DNA of 64,000 bases from Sporolactobacillus kofuensis (GTDB taxonomy: Bacteria > Bacillota > Bacilli > Bacillales > Sporolactobacillaceae): NCBI RefSeq assembly GCF_042660205.1, contig NZ_JBHSTQ010000007.1:1-64000 (forward strand), read 5' to 3'. Positions 9,269 through 18,742 of this stretch are shown piece after piece. The translations under genes and the position numbers were made by a program. The notes under the pieces are model-generated. The model ran no database searches. It saw only the letters and a program-made list of their open reading frames with translations, and had not been told where the DNA came from. The number at the start of each line of letters is the position of its first letter. Position 1 is the stretch's first letter.

Positions 9269-10150
9269 ATGAAGATAGCCTATTTAATTATTGCCCACAA
9301 TAATTTTGAACACTTAAAGAGATTGATCAGATCCATTCAAAATGAGAATGTATTCTTTTTTATTCATATTGATCAGAAGGCTCCTCAAATCTCCTTTGAT
9401 GAATTCTATCATGTTCAATTGATTCCAGAACAGTATTCTATAAAATGGGGCGGTTTTAGCATGGTAAAAGTGACCATTGAATTATTAAAATACGCCTATC
9501 ATTTTGATGATTTTAACCGTTTTGTCTTATTAAGCGGCGTTGACTATCCTATAAGAAGTAATGAATATATTGAAAATCTCTTTCAAAAGAATCCAACAAT
9601 TAACTACATAGATACGCAACTGATGCCTTCTATCGATAAGCCATTTGATCGACTTTTCCGGTATTATATAGAATGTGACCGAACGGTTAATCTGCAATCT
9701 TTTCCAATTAAAGTCGTCAACAAATTGATCAAACAATCTAGGATTTGGAGAGCTTATCCTGAACAATACCAACACTATAAGCCATTTGCCGGTAGCCAAT
9801 GGTGGTCGTTTAGCGATGCATTTGTTGACTATCTATTAAATTTTATTTCCACAAACGATGCATTCATTAGGTTCTATTTGCATACCTTCGTGCCAGATGA
9901 GATGTTTTTTCAAACAATTATTATGAACTCCCCATTTGCACAAACCGTTAGAAACACACTCACTTTTGCTGACTGGGAACTTGGAGGACCTCCCTATCCT
10001 TCACTTATTCGAAAAATACATATGGACCTTCTAAAGAATGAATTAATTTATTCAAATCAAAAAGTAACGATTTACTGTTTTGCAAGAAAATTTACTGATG
10101 ATTCATCAAAAATTGTTTCTGAACTTGATAAAATCAGATCTAATTTTTGA
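9269..10150 (+). CDS. Core-2/I-branching-type glycosyltransferase (GT14)
   Basis: Resembles the GT14 family named after animal beta-1,6-N-acetylglucosaminyltransferases and common in bacterial polysaccharide loci. Seen: N-terminal KIAYLIIAHNNFEHLKRLI, then FIHIDQKA, IKWGGFSMV and FVLLSGVDYPI. The frame is open back to 9101, inside the preceding gene, but the ATG at 9269 gives the family's usual N-terminus; its ribosome site (AAGGCAGAG) is weak. 293 residues. Last gene of the plus-strand arm. The sugar transferred is unknown. Confidence 0.82.
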   Translation: MKIAYLIIAHNNFEHLKRLIRSIQNENVFFFIHIDQKAPQISFDEFYHVQLIPEQYSIKWGGFSMVKVTIELLKYAYHFDDFNRFVLLSGVDYPIRSNEYIENLFQKNPTINYIDTQLMPSIDKPFDRLFRYYIECDRTVNLQSFPIKVVNKLIKQSRIWRAYPEQYQHYKPFAGSQWWSFSDAFVDYLLNFISTNDAFIRFYLHTFVPDEMFFQTIIMNSPFAQTVRNTLTFADWELGGPPYPSLIRKIHMDLLKNELIYSNQKVTIYCFARKFTDDSSKIVSELDKIRSNF

Positions 10151-10244
10151 GTTCACATAGGCATCTCTTGGTCGGCAAATCAATCTATGGAACTCCAAAA
10201 AAATACCCACATGTACTCAACTATGTAAAAGTGGGCATCAATGA

Positions 10245-11690
10245 TTATCTACTTTTGTATTTTTGCAAAGTCTTTCTCATTTCACGATATATCATTCCAT
10301 CGCGTTTGAAATATTCTTGAACGAAGACGATTGAAAGATAAACGCCCATGCCAAGCACGATTTGGACAATCGTTGTTACTGCGGAAACCCCCATACTTCT
10401 TCCCACCAGTCGCACGAGGATCCACATCAGGAACCCTGCAATCAAATAGTCAATTGTATTTCGTGCCATATTTTTGAACGGAACGATTTCTCTAACGAGA
10501 TAAAGTTGCACAAAAGTTACAGTTAATTCCGCTGCAACAGTACCTACGCTTGCACCAATAGATCCGAACGGAGCAATGAGCATTAGGTTAACAATAAAAT
10601 TGACTATTGCTCCTGCATACACAGAGATGGTATATTCTTTCATTTTGCCCAATGGCAACATATATTGGGTACCGAATACACCACTCCAGGCCATGAGTAC
10701 AATCGTTGGCGCAAGAATCACAAGGACCTGAATACATTTTATAAAACTATTTCCCATATACCAAGGAATGAACTCTTCTGCGACTCCTGCTACACCAAAC
10801 ATCAGTGGTATAGCCAGAAACGTGGAAAATTCCAGTGATTTAAATAGATACTCTTTCGCTTTTTCAATCTGGCCGATAGCGAATGTATGAGCCATTCTTG
10901 GGAGCATCACTGTCCCAAGTGAAGTAACAACAGATAATGCCATCATCCGAATCTTATCAGCATAATCAAAAATACCAACTTCACTGTTACTTGACACGAT
11001 GCCAATCATCGTCTTATTCAAAACAAAGTAAATTTGAAGAGCAATTCCTGGAATAAAATAAACAATGGCTGGTTTTAAATGACTTATCATTTGTTTGAAT
11101 GTAACTCTCACAATCATAATTTGACCTTTAAGATAAAACCACATAATTAGAGAACTGACTAGAACGGATAGACACATAATATAGGTATAGATAGGTAAGT
11201 CTGATGGGTTTTTCACCAAAGTAAATACGGCTAATAAAGAAAGGAGTTTAATCACGATATTCCGGGTGACTATTTTTTTAAACATCTCAACACCAAAGAA
11301 AAACCAGGAGCAATCGAAGACAATTCCTAATAAACTAATCGTCTGAATCAACGCAATTGTCTTATCTTGCTGAATGAAAAAAACAGCCAAGATTAAATAG
11401 CCAATAACCGAACTAAGCGTGAGTATCAATTGAAGAAAATAGAGGCTGAAAAAGTTCTCACTCATCTTTCTTTTATTATCTCTCGTCATGGCAATGATCT
11501 TATTTCCATAGGTATCAATACCAAGCATGCCGATAAAAGAGAAGTAGGAAATAATGGAAGCTGTATAAGCATAGGTACCGACACCATGAGGAAGCAAAAC
11601 ACGCGAAACATAAGGAACCGTAATCAGAGGTAAGATCATTACCAATATTTGATAGAGAAGATTATAGAGATAATTTTTCTTAACACTCAT
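10245..11690 (-). CDS. Polysaccharide repeat-unit flippase (Wzx-like)
   Basis: Multi-pass membrane protein (481 aa) of the MOP exporter superfamily that flips undecaprenyl-diphosphate-linked repeat units across the membrane. The N-terminus NLLYQILVMILPLITVPYVSRVLLP is characteristic of Wzx/RfbX, followed by about 12-14 hydrophobic segments. It is the promoter-distal gene of the minus-strand arm and converges on the GT14 gene. It pairs with the Wzy-like protein at 15415 and the Wzz/kinase at 18743 in a Wzx/Wzy-dependent pathway. Confidence 0.92.
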   Translation of the reverse strand: MSVKKNYLYNLLYQILVMILPLITVPYVSRVLLPHGVGTYAYTASIISYFSFIGMLGIDTYGNKIIAMTRDNKRKMSENFFSLYFLQLILTLSSVIGYLILAVFFIQQDKTIALIQTISLLGIVFDCSWFFFGVEMFKKIVTRNIVIKLLSLLAVFTLVKNPSDLPIYTYIMCLSVLVSSLIMWFYLKGQIMIVRVTFKQMISHLKPAIVYFIPGIALQIYFVLNKTMIGIVSSNSEVGIFDYADKIRMMALSVVTSLGTVMLPRMAHTFAIGQIEKAKEYLFKSLEFSTFLAIPLMFGVAGVAEEFIPWYMGNSFIKCIQVLVILAPTIVLMAWSGVFGTQYMLPLGKMKEYTISVYAGAIVNFIVNLMLIAPFGSIGASVGTVAAELTVTFVQLYLVREIVPFKNMARNTIDYLIAGFLMWILVRLVGRSMGVSAVTTIVQIVLGMGVYLSIVFVQEYFKRDGMIYREMRKTLQKYKSR

Positions 11691-11736
11691 ATTATCGTTA
11701 CCCCTCTAATGATCATTTGTCAAAACAGAGTATTAA

Positions 11737-11835
11737 CTAGAGGCTTTCCGGTATTGAATTGGCGCAGAGTCTCAAACGATGCTGTTTACGTGAATAAACT
11801 GATGTGTCTAACCCATAAACCAGAACCCTTTTCAA
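11737..11835 (-). pseudogene. Remnant 5' end of a lost gene, probably a glycosyltransferase
   Basis: A near-ideal ribosome site (GGAGGAGGTG at 11841-11850) is followed five bases later by TTG and a 32-codon frame. Its first residues (MKRVLVYGLDTS) look like the start of a GT4 enzyme; compare MNRILVVGMTAN in the gene starting at 14127. The rest is unlike any glycosyltransferase and stops at 11737. I read it as the stub of a gene whose body was deleted between the GT2 gene and wzx. A short peptide gene is less likely. Confidence 0.45.
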
Positions 11836-11903
11836 ATTAACACCTCCTCCGTGGTCTAATCTCTTATTCTATTTCAGGAATTAGTGCAATAGATTGTGAG
11901 GAA

Positions 11904-12890
11904 TTAGCTTACACCTCGATGCTTCCACTTGTAAAAGAGCTTGAATATTGGCGTATAAATGAGTGAAAACCATCCGACAAGCAACAATTGCAAACGACGT
12001 GCAAAGGATAACTCAATAGTTGCTATCAGCTCTGAATAATATTTACGGACAATCTTTTTCGTCTTTTGTTTGTAGGCAATCCATTTGGGATCATTTACAC
12101 CGGTTCGAAGAATCAAATCGTAAATGCCCAACAAGGCGAACACATAGCCCGAAATGGCATAGATTTCGATTGACGGATATTTCTTTCTCACAAGCGCTAA
12201 CATTTTTTCTGCAGATTGTATTGAGCAAAGATCAATATCCGAACGATGCGTAATACTTCCAGAGCGCTGCCGATAATAGTATTTTGGTGTAGAGTCATAG
12301 ACTATCGTGCCTGCTCGATCAAGCAAAGTATAGGTTACACTATAGTCTTCACCAGTGTGTCCTAGGGGAAATCGTACATGATCAAACAACTGTTTTGCAT
12401 AAAGTTTGTCCCAAACACCAACACCGAAGTAGCCGATACTGTTTATGAATCGAAAGGCCTGCTCACTATTCATCACTAAATAGACATTTTCTTTTTTTTC
12501 AGGACGCCGAATAGATTTTCCAAAGACCTGAAATTCACTACATATGGACATATCAGCCCTTTCTTTTCTAAGATTGGTCATAAGGAACTCATAGGTATCG
12601 TTTTGTATCCAATCATCACAATCAACAAAAGCAATATAATCACCTGTTGCACGATCCAAAGCAACGTTCAGTGCTGAAGAAGGACCACCATTCTTTTTGT
12701 GGATCACGAGAATACGAGAATCTTTTTCTGCCCATAAGTCACAAATTTCCGGACTGCGATCTGGAGATCCATCATCTACGAGAATAATTTCGAGATTCCG
12801 ATACGTTTGATTAACAATGCTTTCGATACATTGTTCAAGATATTGTTCCGTTTGATACACAGCAACAATTACGCTAATTAGCGGATCCAC
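11904..12890 (-). CDS. Glycosyltransferase family 2
   Basis: GT-A-fold glycosyltransferase (328 aa) with LISVIVAVYQTEQYLEQCIESI at the N-terminus, VDDGS at 38-42 and the metal-binding DCDD at 90-93. The C-terminus is hydrophobic and may anchor it to the membrane. The frame is open to 12920, but a GTG at 12890 stands ten bases behind AAAGGAGG and matches the family's usual start. Donor and acceptor unknown. Confidence 0.88.
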   Translation of the reverse strand: MDPLISVIVAVYQTEQYLEQCIESIVNQTYRNLEIILVDDGSPDRSPEICDLWAEKDSRILVIHKKNGGPSSALNVALDRATGDYIAFVDCDDWIQNDTYEFLMTNLRKERADMSICSEFQVFGKSIRRPEKKENVYLVMNSEQAFRFINSIGYFGVGVWDKLYAKQLFDHVRFPLGHTGEDYSVTYTLLDRAGTIVYDSTPKYYYRQRSGSITHRSDIDLCSIQSAEKMLALVRKKYPSIEIYAISGYVFALLGIYDLILRTGVNDPKWIAYKQKTKKIVRKYYSELIATIELSFARRLQLLLVGWFSLIYTPIFKLFYKWKHRGVS

Positions 12891-13020
12891 GGCAAGCCTG
12901 CCTCCTTTAATAACAACCATTACTTATTTCAATTACCTATGTTTTATTATTTATCATAGAAAACGCTTCTTTTGGTTTTCAGCACAGTTTGCAAAAGGTA
13001 TATTCTCGCACTAACTGAAG

Positions 13021-14127
13021 CTATGATTGGCCAACAAAGATCTCCTCTAATTTCTTTGCTTCCGTCTCAATATCGTATCCTGATGCTTTGATCATCGTTG
13101 ATGTATCTGAGCGCACGTACTCTTTATGATTCAAAATCAAGCTTGCCCAGCATGAAGCTGATTGTTTTAAAGAGTAATAGTTCATTAATTTAGTAATAGC
13201 AGCTTCTTTTGTAACCGCAGTCGATGCAATGACCTGCAATCCCGCTGCCTGTGCTTCTATGCTAACCACTGGCAATCCCTCATATCTTGAAGGGAGTAGA
13301 AACAGGTCCATTGCCTGCATCCATTCATTGACATTATTTCTCATGCCCATAAAAATAACAGCGTCTGTTATGCCTAACAAATCTACTTTTTCCCTCATGT
13401 TAGCCTCGAGTTTGCCGCTCCCTATTAATACCAATACTGTCTGAGGGCATCGCTTATGCATCTCATAAAAGACATCAATAATAAATTTATGGTTTTTTTG
13501 ATTATGAAATCTGCCGACATGACCAATGACGAAAATTTGATCCGTGATTCCCAGTATTTTCCTATAGTTCTTTCGTACTGGACGAGAAAAAGAGTAAAGG
13601 GTTGTTTCTATTGCATTATGAATGAGTTTATAGCGGCTTCCTGACATTATTTTTTTCGAATAGAACCATGAACCCGCAGCATTGGAACAAGCCCAATAAT
13701 CTGTAGCATATCTTCGCAAAAACAGTTTATTCCAGTAATGAAAAATTTTTTTCACGAATCCATCAGTCTCTTGAGTATTATGACTATGAATGATCCTCGT
13801 TGTAACGCCGTATCTTTTAGCGAATTTTAAATAATCGATATTTGCTAAGCTGCAACTATTCACCCATATCGACTTATAATTTTGCCCGTTTTGAGCGAAG
13901 AAGCATTTTAAGTCTTTAATATATTGAAAGAGATGGTGCACCTTGCCGTGAATATGCCACACTCTACCTCCAAGCGTTTGAATTTCATCTTCGTAAGCGA
14001 TTTTTGGAAAGATGGTCAAGAAGTCAAATTGAACCCGCTTTTTGTTCATCTGTCGATAATAGTTCATGAGAAAGCTCTCAACGCCGCCTTTATTGGCAGT
14101 CATGCCAACGACAAGAATCCTGTTCAT
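13021..14127 (-). CDS. Glycosyltransferase family 4 (GT-B)
   Basis: Retaining GT-B glycosyltransferase (368 aa). N-terminus MNRILVVGMTANKGGVESFLMNYYR is typical of exopolysaccharide GT4 enzymes, and the C-terminal nucleotide-sugar motif is PSRYEGLPVVSIEAQAAGL (the E-x7-E pair). The ATG at 14127 is favoured over a TTG five codons upstream. Part of the minus-strand polysaccharide operon; the sugar is unknown. Confidence 0.9.
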   Translation of the reverse strand: MNRILVVGMTANKGGVESFLMNYYRQMNKKRVQFDFLTIFPKIAYEDEIQTLGGRVWHIHGKVHHLFQYIKDLKCFFAQNGQNYKSIWVNSCSLANIDYLKFAKRYGVTTRIIHSHNTQETDGFVKKIFHYWNKLFLRRYATDYWACSNAAGSWFYSKKIMSGSRYKLIHNAIETTLYSFSRPVRKNYRKILGITDQIFVIGHVGRFHNQKNHKFIIDVFYEMHKRCPQTVLVLIGSGKLEANMREKVDLLGITDAVIFMGMRNNVNEWMQAMDLFLLPSRYEGLPVVSIEAQAAGLQVIASTAVTKEAAITKLMNYYSLKQSASCWASLILNHKEYVRSDTSTMIKASGYDIETEAKKLEEIFVGQS

Positions 14128-14183
14128 TTTTTTCACCCACAAATTCTTTAATGAATTTAATTGCTGAACGCTAGGAATAATCT

Positions 14184-15401
14184 TTAATTTAAAAGTTCAT
14201 GAGCAAATGTGTGGTAATAATGATCAAGATTCAACCCTTCTGCATTTTTACGACTTGCCTCAGCCATACGTTCACGTAATGCTTTTTTCGAAAGTAAGGT
14301 ATTCATTGACTCTGCCAAATGGGTTACGAGTTCTTTATCTCTAGCCAATAAAACAGCACAATCCTTATTCACGTACTCTGGGATACCACCTGATACGGTT
14401 GTGATCAGCGGCAATCCGGATGCCATGGATTCGATAACGGTTAATGGAGCCGGATCATCCCACATCGATGGCACAACAGCCAAGTCTGCCATTGCATAAA
14501 TCGAAGGCATCTGTTGGTAAGCAACAAAACCTGTAAATATGATCTTGTCGTTCATCGATTCTGCAAGCTTTTTCAATCCAGTTTCATAGTCGCTCTCCAT
14601 CTTACTGCCATAGAAATAACCACCGACGATAACTAGCTTTGCATCCGGAATATTCGCCTGCCTGAATGCGAGCAGCAATTCCTTAATCCCTTTTTCCTTA
14701 GAGAGCCGCCCCGAAAATAAGATAATCTTTTCATTCTCTGCAATTCCATATTTTCTGCGAACATTCATTGCTTCTTTTCTGCTTTTAATACTTCCAAACA
14801 GAGCTGTATCTACACAATTCTTAAGCACAATCAAATGTTTTGGTGGGGATCCTTCAAAGAAAATTTCTAGTGTATTATTGATGTAGCGGCTCACACCGAG
14901 CACTTTCTTACAGTTGCGAATAAGTTCCCGACAATTGTAGTCCTTGGTGACCTCATTATGAAGATGATAATAATATCTACCAAGGTACTTGCGAGAATTC
15001 CCATATTTTTTCAATGCCATAAATAGTGTTGCATGATTTTCAAGCACAACTTTATCGTAATTGTTCTTTTTTAAATACTTTCCGACTTTATAAATGTAAT
15101 GAAGTCTCTGAACGATATATCGATAGGACATATGCTTCTCTATTTTTATTTTTTTTGCGATGAAATAAATAATCCGATCACAAATTCGAAGTAGATAAGG
15201 AGGTTTTATGAACACATACGCCGAGTTTCTCTTGCTGGCAGCAATTCTAACCGCTTTTTCATGATAGGTACTAAAAATGATTAGTTTAAACAGTTGATAG
15301 CGCTCATTCTCATTCACAAGATTATCCACTAACGCTTCTACTGCTCCTCCCATCGCAGCTGGAACAGGTAAATATCCAGATGTAACGATCGCAATATTCA
15401 T
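14184..15401 (-). CDS. Glycosyltransferase family 4 (GT-B)
   Basis: Retaining GT-B glycosyltransferase of 405 aa: N-terminal MNIAIVTSGYLPVPAAMGGAVEAL, then LFSGRLSKEKGIKELLLAF and a C-terminal PSMWDDPAPLTVIESMASGLP. In the E-x7-E motif the first Glu is replaced by Asp, a common variant. Start: ATG with GGGAGG eight bases upstream, 13 bp after the stop of the Wzy-like gene, so the two are co-transcribed. Specificity unknown. Confidence 0.9.
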   Translation of the reverse strand: MNIAIVTSGYLPVPAAMGGAVEALVDNLVNENERYQLFKLIIFSTYHEKAVRIAASKRNSAYVFIKPPYLLRICDRIIYFIAKKIKIEKHMSYRYIVQRLHYIYKVGKYLKKNNYDKVVLENHATLFMALKKYGNSRKYLGRYYYHLHNEVTKDYNCRELIRNCKKVLGVSRYINNTLEIFFEGSPPKHLIVLKNCVDTALFGSIKSRKEAMNVRRKYGIAENEKIILFSGRLSKEKGIKELLLAFRQANIPDAKLVIVGGYFYGSKMESDYETGLKKLAESMNDKIIFTGFVAYQQMPSIYAMADLAVVPSMWDDPAPLTVIESMASGLPLITTVSGGIPEYVNKDCAVLLARDKELVTHLAESMNTLLSKKALRERMAEASRKNAEGLNLDHYYHTFAHELLN

Positions 15402-15414
15402 TGACGATCCTCCC

Positions 15415-16638
15415 TTAAAAGCGGATGATAAAATTTTTTGCATGCTTCTTGCGCACAGGAACTTTCGGAGCTAAAGCCAAACCGACTAAGAAAAAATAGT
15501 TCATAACAGCGGGGGGATACAAAAATGATCCGTCAATCATAAATGCAATTAGTACACAAATCATCCCAATGGCTGCAAGGTCATTCTGTTTATAAACGCT
15601 GATGATCGCTGAAATAAAGATGCCAAGAAATCCAATAAATCCGAAAATACCGTACATTTGAAATGAGTAAAACAGTCCCTCAACATAATTGATTTCATCC
15701 CAGGGCAAACCAACGATCAGAAATCTGAGAAACTCAGCTTCAGTTAAATGATTAATTTGTGAAAACGCACTTGCATATTGCAAGGTACGCCCGGCACCGG
15801 TCGGATCTGATATCGTTTGCTGCATATAACGTGCATAGGCTTGTTGAAGAAATGAACTATCCGCATGAATGAGGTATAAAATTCCAAAACCGGAAATGAA
15901 CAAAACCGCCGCCAGGAACAGGAGCTGATGATGATCATTTAATTTGTTTTTCACAAGCATCAGAATAAATATAAGAAAGATAACAAAGGGAATCATGATC
16001 GATCGCGAGCCACTCAGAAATAAACCGACAAGCCCGAAAACAATGGCTGCGTATTTAAGCACTTTTTGTTTCATCGTTAATGGAAACCATGAGAGCAGGA
16101 ACGGAATGCCCATCGCATAAAATAAACCGACTCCGTTTCCATTTTGATAAGTTGATGGCATTTTCTGTGCTTCTCCAGAGATCGCCATACCGAAGCCAAT
16201 CGGTTTGTCTGCTAAATCCTGACCAAATGTATACGTGAGTCCTGGAATTGCCGTCGCGACAATACCGGCAATCCTTTGTATCAGTGCATAACTTCCCACA
16301 ATAATAAGAGAAAACGCCAGAATTTTTATTGCCTTTTGAGCATCCATTGACCTTCCAATGCCGATTGCCAGCGGTGAAGCAAAAACAACCATAGCCGCTG
16401 TGATTTGAAATGACGAAAGACTGCCCAAATTAATGACAAAGGCTAGCAACACAGAACATGCAAAAAGAACATAAGATACGGACAAACCTTTTATTTGGTT
16501 AATTGCTGAAATCACATGTAACTGGCATTTTATTAGCGCAAACAAAAATAAGAACATAGCAATCGTTATTGGAACACCAATCTGCACTCCTGCCTTTGGA
16601 AAAGTAAATGTTATGAATTCAAAAAAATAATTCAGCAT
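15415..16638 (-). CDS. Polysaccharide polymerase / O-antigen ligase-like membrane protein (Wzy-like)
   Basis: About 407 residues with 10-12 hydrophobic segments and a large soluble loop in the C-terminal half (around residues 255-305, with QTISDPTGAGRTLQYASAF), the topology of Wzy polymerases and O-antigen ligases. No family-wide catalytic motif can be named, so the call rests on topology and on its place between glycosyltransferases and a Wzx. The ATG at 16638 is preferred over a TTG at 16671 because of the AAGGGG upstream. Confidence 0.8.
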   Translation of the reverse strand: MLNYFFEFITFTFPKAGVQIGVPITIAMFLFLFALIKCQLHVISAINQIKGLSVSYVLFACSVLLAFVINLGSLSSFQITAAMVVFASPLAIGIGRSMDAQKAIKILAFSLIIVGSYALIQRIAGIVATAIPGLTYTFGQDLADKPIGFGMAISGEAQKMPSTYQNGNGVGLFYAMGIPFLLSWFPLTMKQKVLKYAAIVFGLVGLFLSGSRSIMIPFVIFLIFILMLVKNKLNDHHQLLFLAAVLFISGFGILYLIHADSSFLQQAYARYMQQTISDPTGAGRTLQYASAFSQINHLTEAEFLRFLIVGLPWDEINYVEGLFYSFQMYGIFGFIGFLGIFISAIISVYKQNDLAAIGMICVLIAFMIDGSFLYPPAVMNYFFLVGLALAPKVPVRKKHAKNFIIRF

Positions 16639-16732
16639 TAACCTAATCCCCTTACTATCGATCTGTCCCAATTAAATGATGCATATTCTCATTTTTTCTT
16701 TTCATGACTGCTATTTTTTCAAAACATCGAGC

Positions 16733-17851
16733 TTACTGATCGGTTGCCGAATGCGAACGGTTAGTTTGATCATTCCTATTAATCAGTTGCTCATAAACCT
16801 CTACTATTCTGCGATTTAGTTTGTCGCTTGTATATTTTTCTTTATAGATTGCATAGCCTTGTTCCCCCAAGGTTTCTAGATCACGTTTACTGACCGTTGT
16901 TAGAATCTTCGTTAATTGTTCTAAATGGTTTAGGTCAAATAAATAACCGTTCACTCCATCCGTCACTAATTCAGGAAGATCTCCTCGATTACTGGCAATG
17001 ATCGGTTTTTTGTTCTTCATCGCTTCTATTGCGACCAATCCAAAACCCTCCCATCTGGATGGAATGATGATCGCATCAAATTTTTCATAATAACTGTCAA
17101 TGATTTGATGATCAACCCAACCTAGTGTCGTGACATTATTTGGAATTTCCATAAGCGCCGGATCCAGAACATTCTGCCCTATTGCATATAAATTGACATT
17201 TTCCAGAGGGGAATTCTTAAAGTAATCAAATAAAAGATCAATGCCCTTTTGCCTATCAAACCGTCCAACAAAAAGTAGATTAATTTTCGTTTGATCAAGA
17301 TTTAGCGAGAGATCCTCACCTTTAAATAGTCGGTCTTCAATCCCATTTGGAATCACTATTGATTTCTGCTTGGGTATCTTATAGAGTTGTGAACCAATAA
17401 ACTCTTTATTCGATATATTGACAATAATGTCTGTTTTTCTCGCGAGCAAGCGCTCTAACCATCCGTAAATATATTTTTTTATCTGAGAGATCTCCATCAT
17501 GAATGACCATCCATGGGCACAATACACAATTTTGGGGCGTTTCATTTTGAAAAAAAACCACACGCGAACAAATAAACCAGCAAAGGAACTATGAATGTGA
17601 ACAATATCAGGTTTTAACTTAGTTATCGCTTGATGAACTTCGATGATCGCAGGAAGTACTTTGGATAATTTCCTTTTATAGTGGTAATAGTGAAAATGGA
17701 CGCCATCGATCGGTAGATTGTCAGAATTATAGTCACTCATTAACACATGAACACTACTTACCTGATCTGCGGACACTTGAAATTTTAAAACCTCGTTTAT
17801 ATAAGTTGATATCCCGCCTCGAACATACTCACAAACATGTAAAATTCTCAT
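16733..17851 (-). CDS. Glycosyltransferase family 4 (GT-B)
   Basis: Retaining GT-B glycosyltransferase, 372 aa. N-terminal MRILHVCEYVRGGISTYINEVL with the GG loop, INLLFVGRFDRQKGIDLL in the middle and PSRWEGFGLVAIEAMKNKKP with an intact E-x7-E at the C-terminal nucleotide site. It follows the initiating sugar transferase and so may add the second sugar of the repeat unit; this order-based guess is weak. Confidence 0.9.
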   Translation of the reverse strand: MRILHVCEYVRGGISTYINEVLKFQVSADQVSSVHVLMSDYNSDNLPIDGVHFHYYHYKRKLSKVLPAIIEVHQAITKLKPDIVHIHSSFAGLFVRVWFFFKMKRPKIVYCAHGWSFMMEISQIKKYIYGWLERLLARKTDIIVNISNKEFIGSQLYKIPKQKSIVIPNGIEDRLFKGEDLSLNLDQTKINLLFVGRFDRQKGIDLLFDYFKNSPLENVNLYAIGQNVLDPALMEIPNNVTTLGWVDHQIIDSYYEKFDAIIIPSRWEGFGLVAIEAMKNKKPIIASNRGDLPELVTDGVNGYLFDLNHLEQLTKILTTVSKRDLETLGEQGYAIYKEKYTSDKLNRRIVEVYEQLINRNDQTNRSHSATDQ

Positions 17852-17954
17852 TGCTATCCGCCCTCACCCTCTAAGAAGCTTCTATAAATTTTTTTTACCA
17901 GCCGGGCTTCATAAGATTGGTGCAGCGATATCTGGTTCAATAAATGGTGATTAT

Positions 17955-18656
17955 CTAATAGGAATTTTTAGAATGAAAAATAATGAAAAGTGTTTTAATC
18001 ATAATTTTGATATCGAATAGAGTGCTTCTCTTCTTAATGTACTCAATATCTAATTCAACCATCGTTTCAAATCCTACACTGCTTCTCGCCTCAACTTGCC
18101 AGAGACCCGTACAACCTGGCTTAACGAGTAACCGTTGCTTATCATATTGGGAATATTGTTGTACTTCCCGGAGCAGCGGTGGGCGGGGCCCGACTAAACT
18201 CATTTCTCCTTTTAATACATTTAATAATTGAGGAAACTCATCTAAGCTTGTTTTCCGCAAAAATCGGCCAACCTGAGTAACTCTTGGGTCATTTTTTATT
18301 TTGAACATAGCTCCTGACGATTCATTTTTATCAAGCAGATCATCCAACAGGTCTTCAGCGTGATGCACCATTGATCGGAATTTATAGATGCGAAATTGTT
18401 CACCGTTCTTTCCAACTCGATTTTGCTTGAAAAATATTGGGCCCTCAGGATCATTTAGTTTAATAATGATCGAGATCAATAGGAACAGTGGTGACAAAAA
18501 GATTAGCCCTACTAAAGCACCACATAGATCCATTACTCTTTTTATGAATAAATAGCCGGGTGTCTCCCTTAAATGTAGTTGAAGATTTTGCATGTTTTCT
18601 CTAATGTTCATTGTCGTATCGTAAGTTTTCTCAGCCGGCGGCTTTGAGAAAGCCAT
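17955..18656 (-). CDS. Initiating sugar transferase (undecaprenyl-phosphate hexose-1-phosphate transferase)
   Basis: Monotopic phosphoglycosyltransferase that loads the first sugar-1-phosphate onto undecaprenyl phosphate. In the 233-aa protein the membrane helix is at about 42-66, followed by FKQNRVGKNGEQFRIYKFRSM, the catalytic Asp-Glu pair D139/E140 in RKTSLDEFPQLLNVL, and MSLVGPRPP and KPGCTGLWQV. Only the C-terminal catalytic domain is present. The start at 18656 has AGGAGG eight bases upstream. Which sugar is loaded cannot be told. Confidence 0.93.
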   Translation of the reverse strand: MAFSKPPAEKTYDTTMNIRENMQNLQLHLRETPGYLFIKRVMDLCGALVGLIFLSPLFLLISIIIKLNDPEGPIFFKQNRVGKNGEQFRIYKFRSMVHHAEDLLDDLLDKNESSGAMFKIKNDPRVTQVGRFLRKTSLDEFPQLLNVLKGEMSLVGPRPPLLREVQQYSQYDKQRLLVKPGCTGLWQVEARSSVGFETMVELDIEYIKKRSTLFDIKIMIKTLFIIFHSKNSY

Positions 18657-18742
18657 AATGTCTGCCTCCTGTAGACAATAGATAGTAGTCATCTTGAATG
18701 AAGAGGAATGCAGATCGACGAGAAAAGAAGCTTATTATTCTA

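Noticed and set aside
10151..10195. Inverted repeat GAGTTC-CATAG / CTATGGAACTC between the converging polysaccharide arms
   Set aside because: The stem has a bulge and a 24-base loop and no T-tract on either strand, so I do not call it a terminator.
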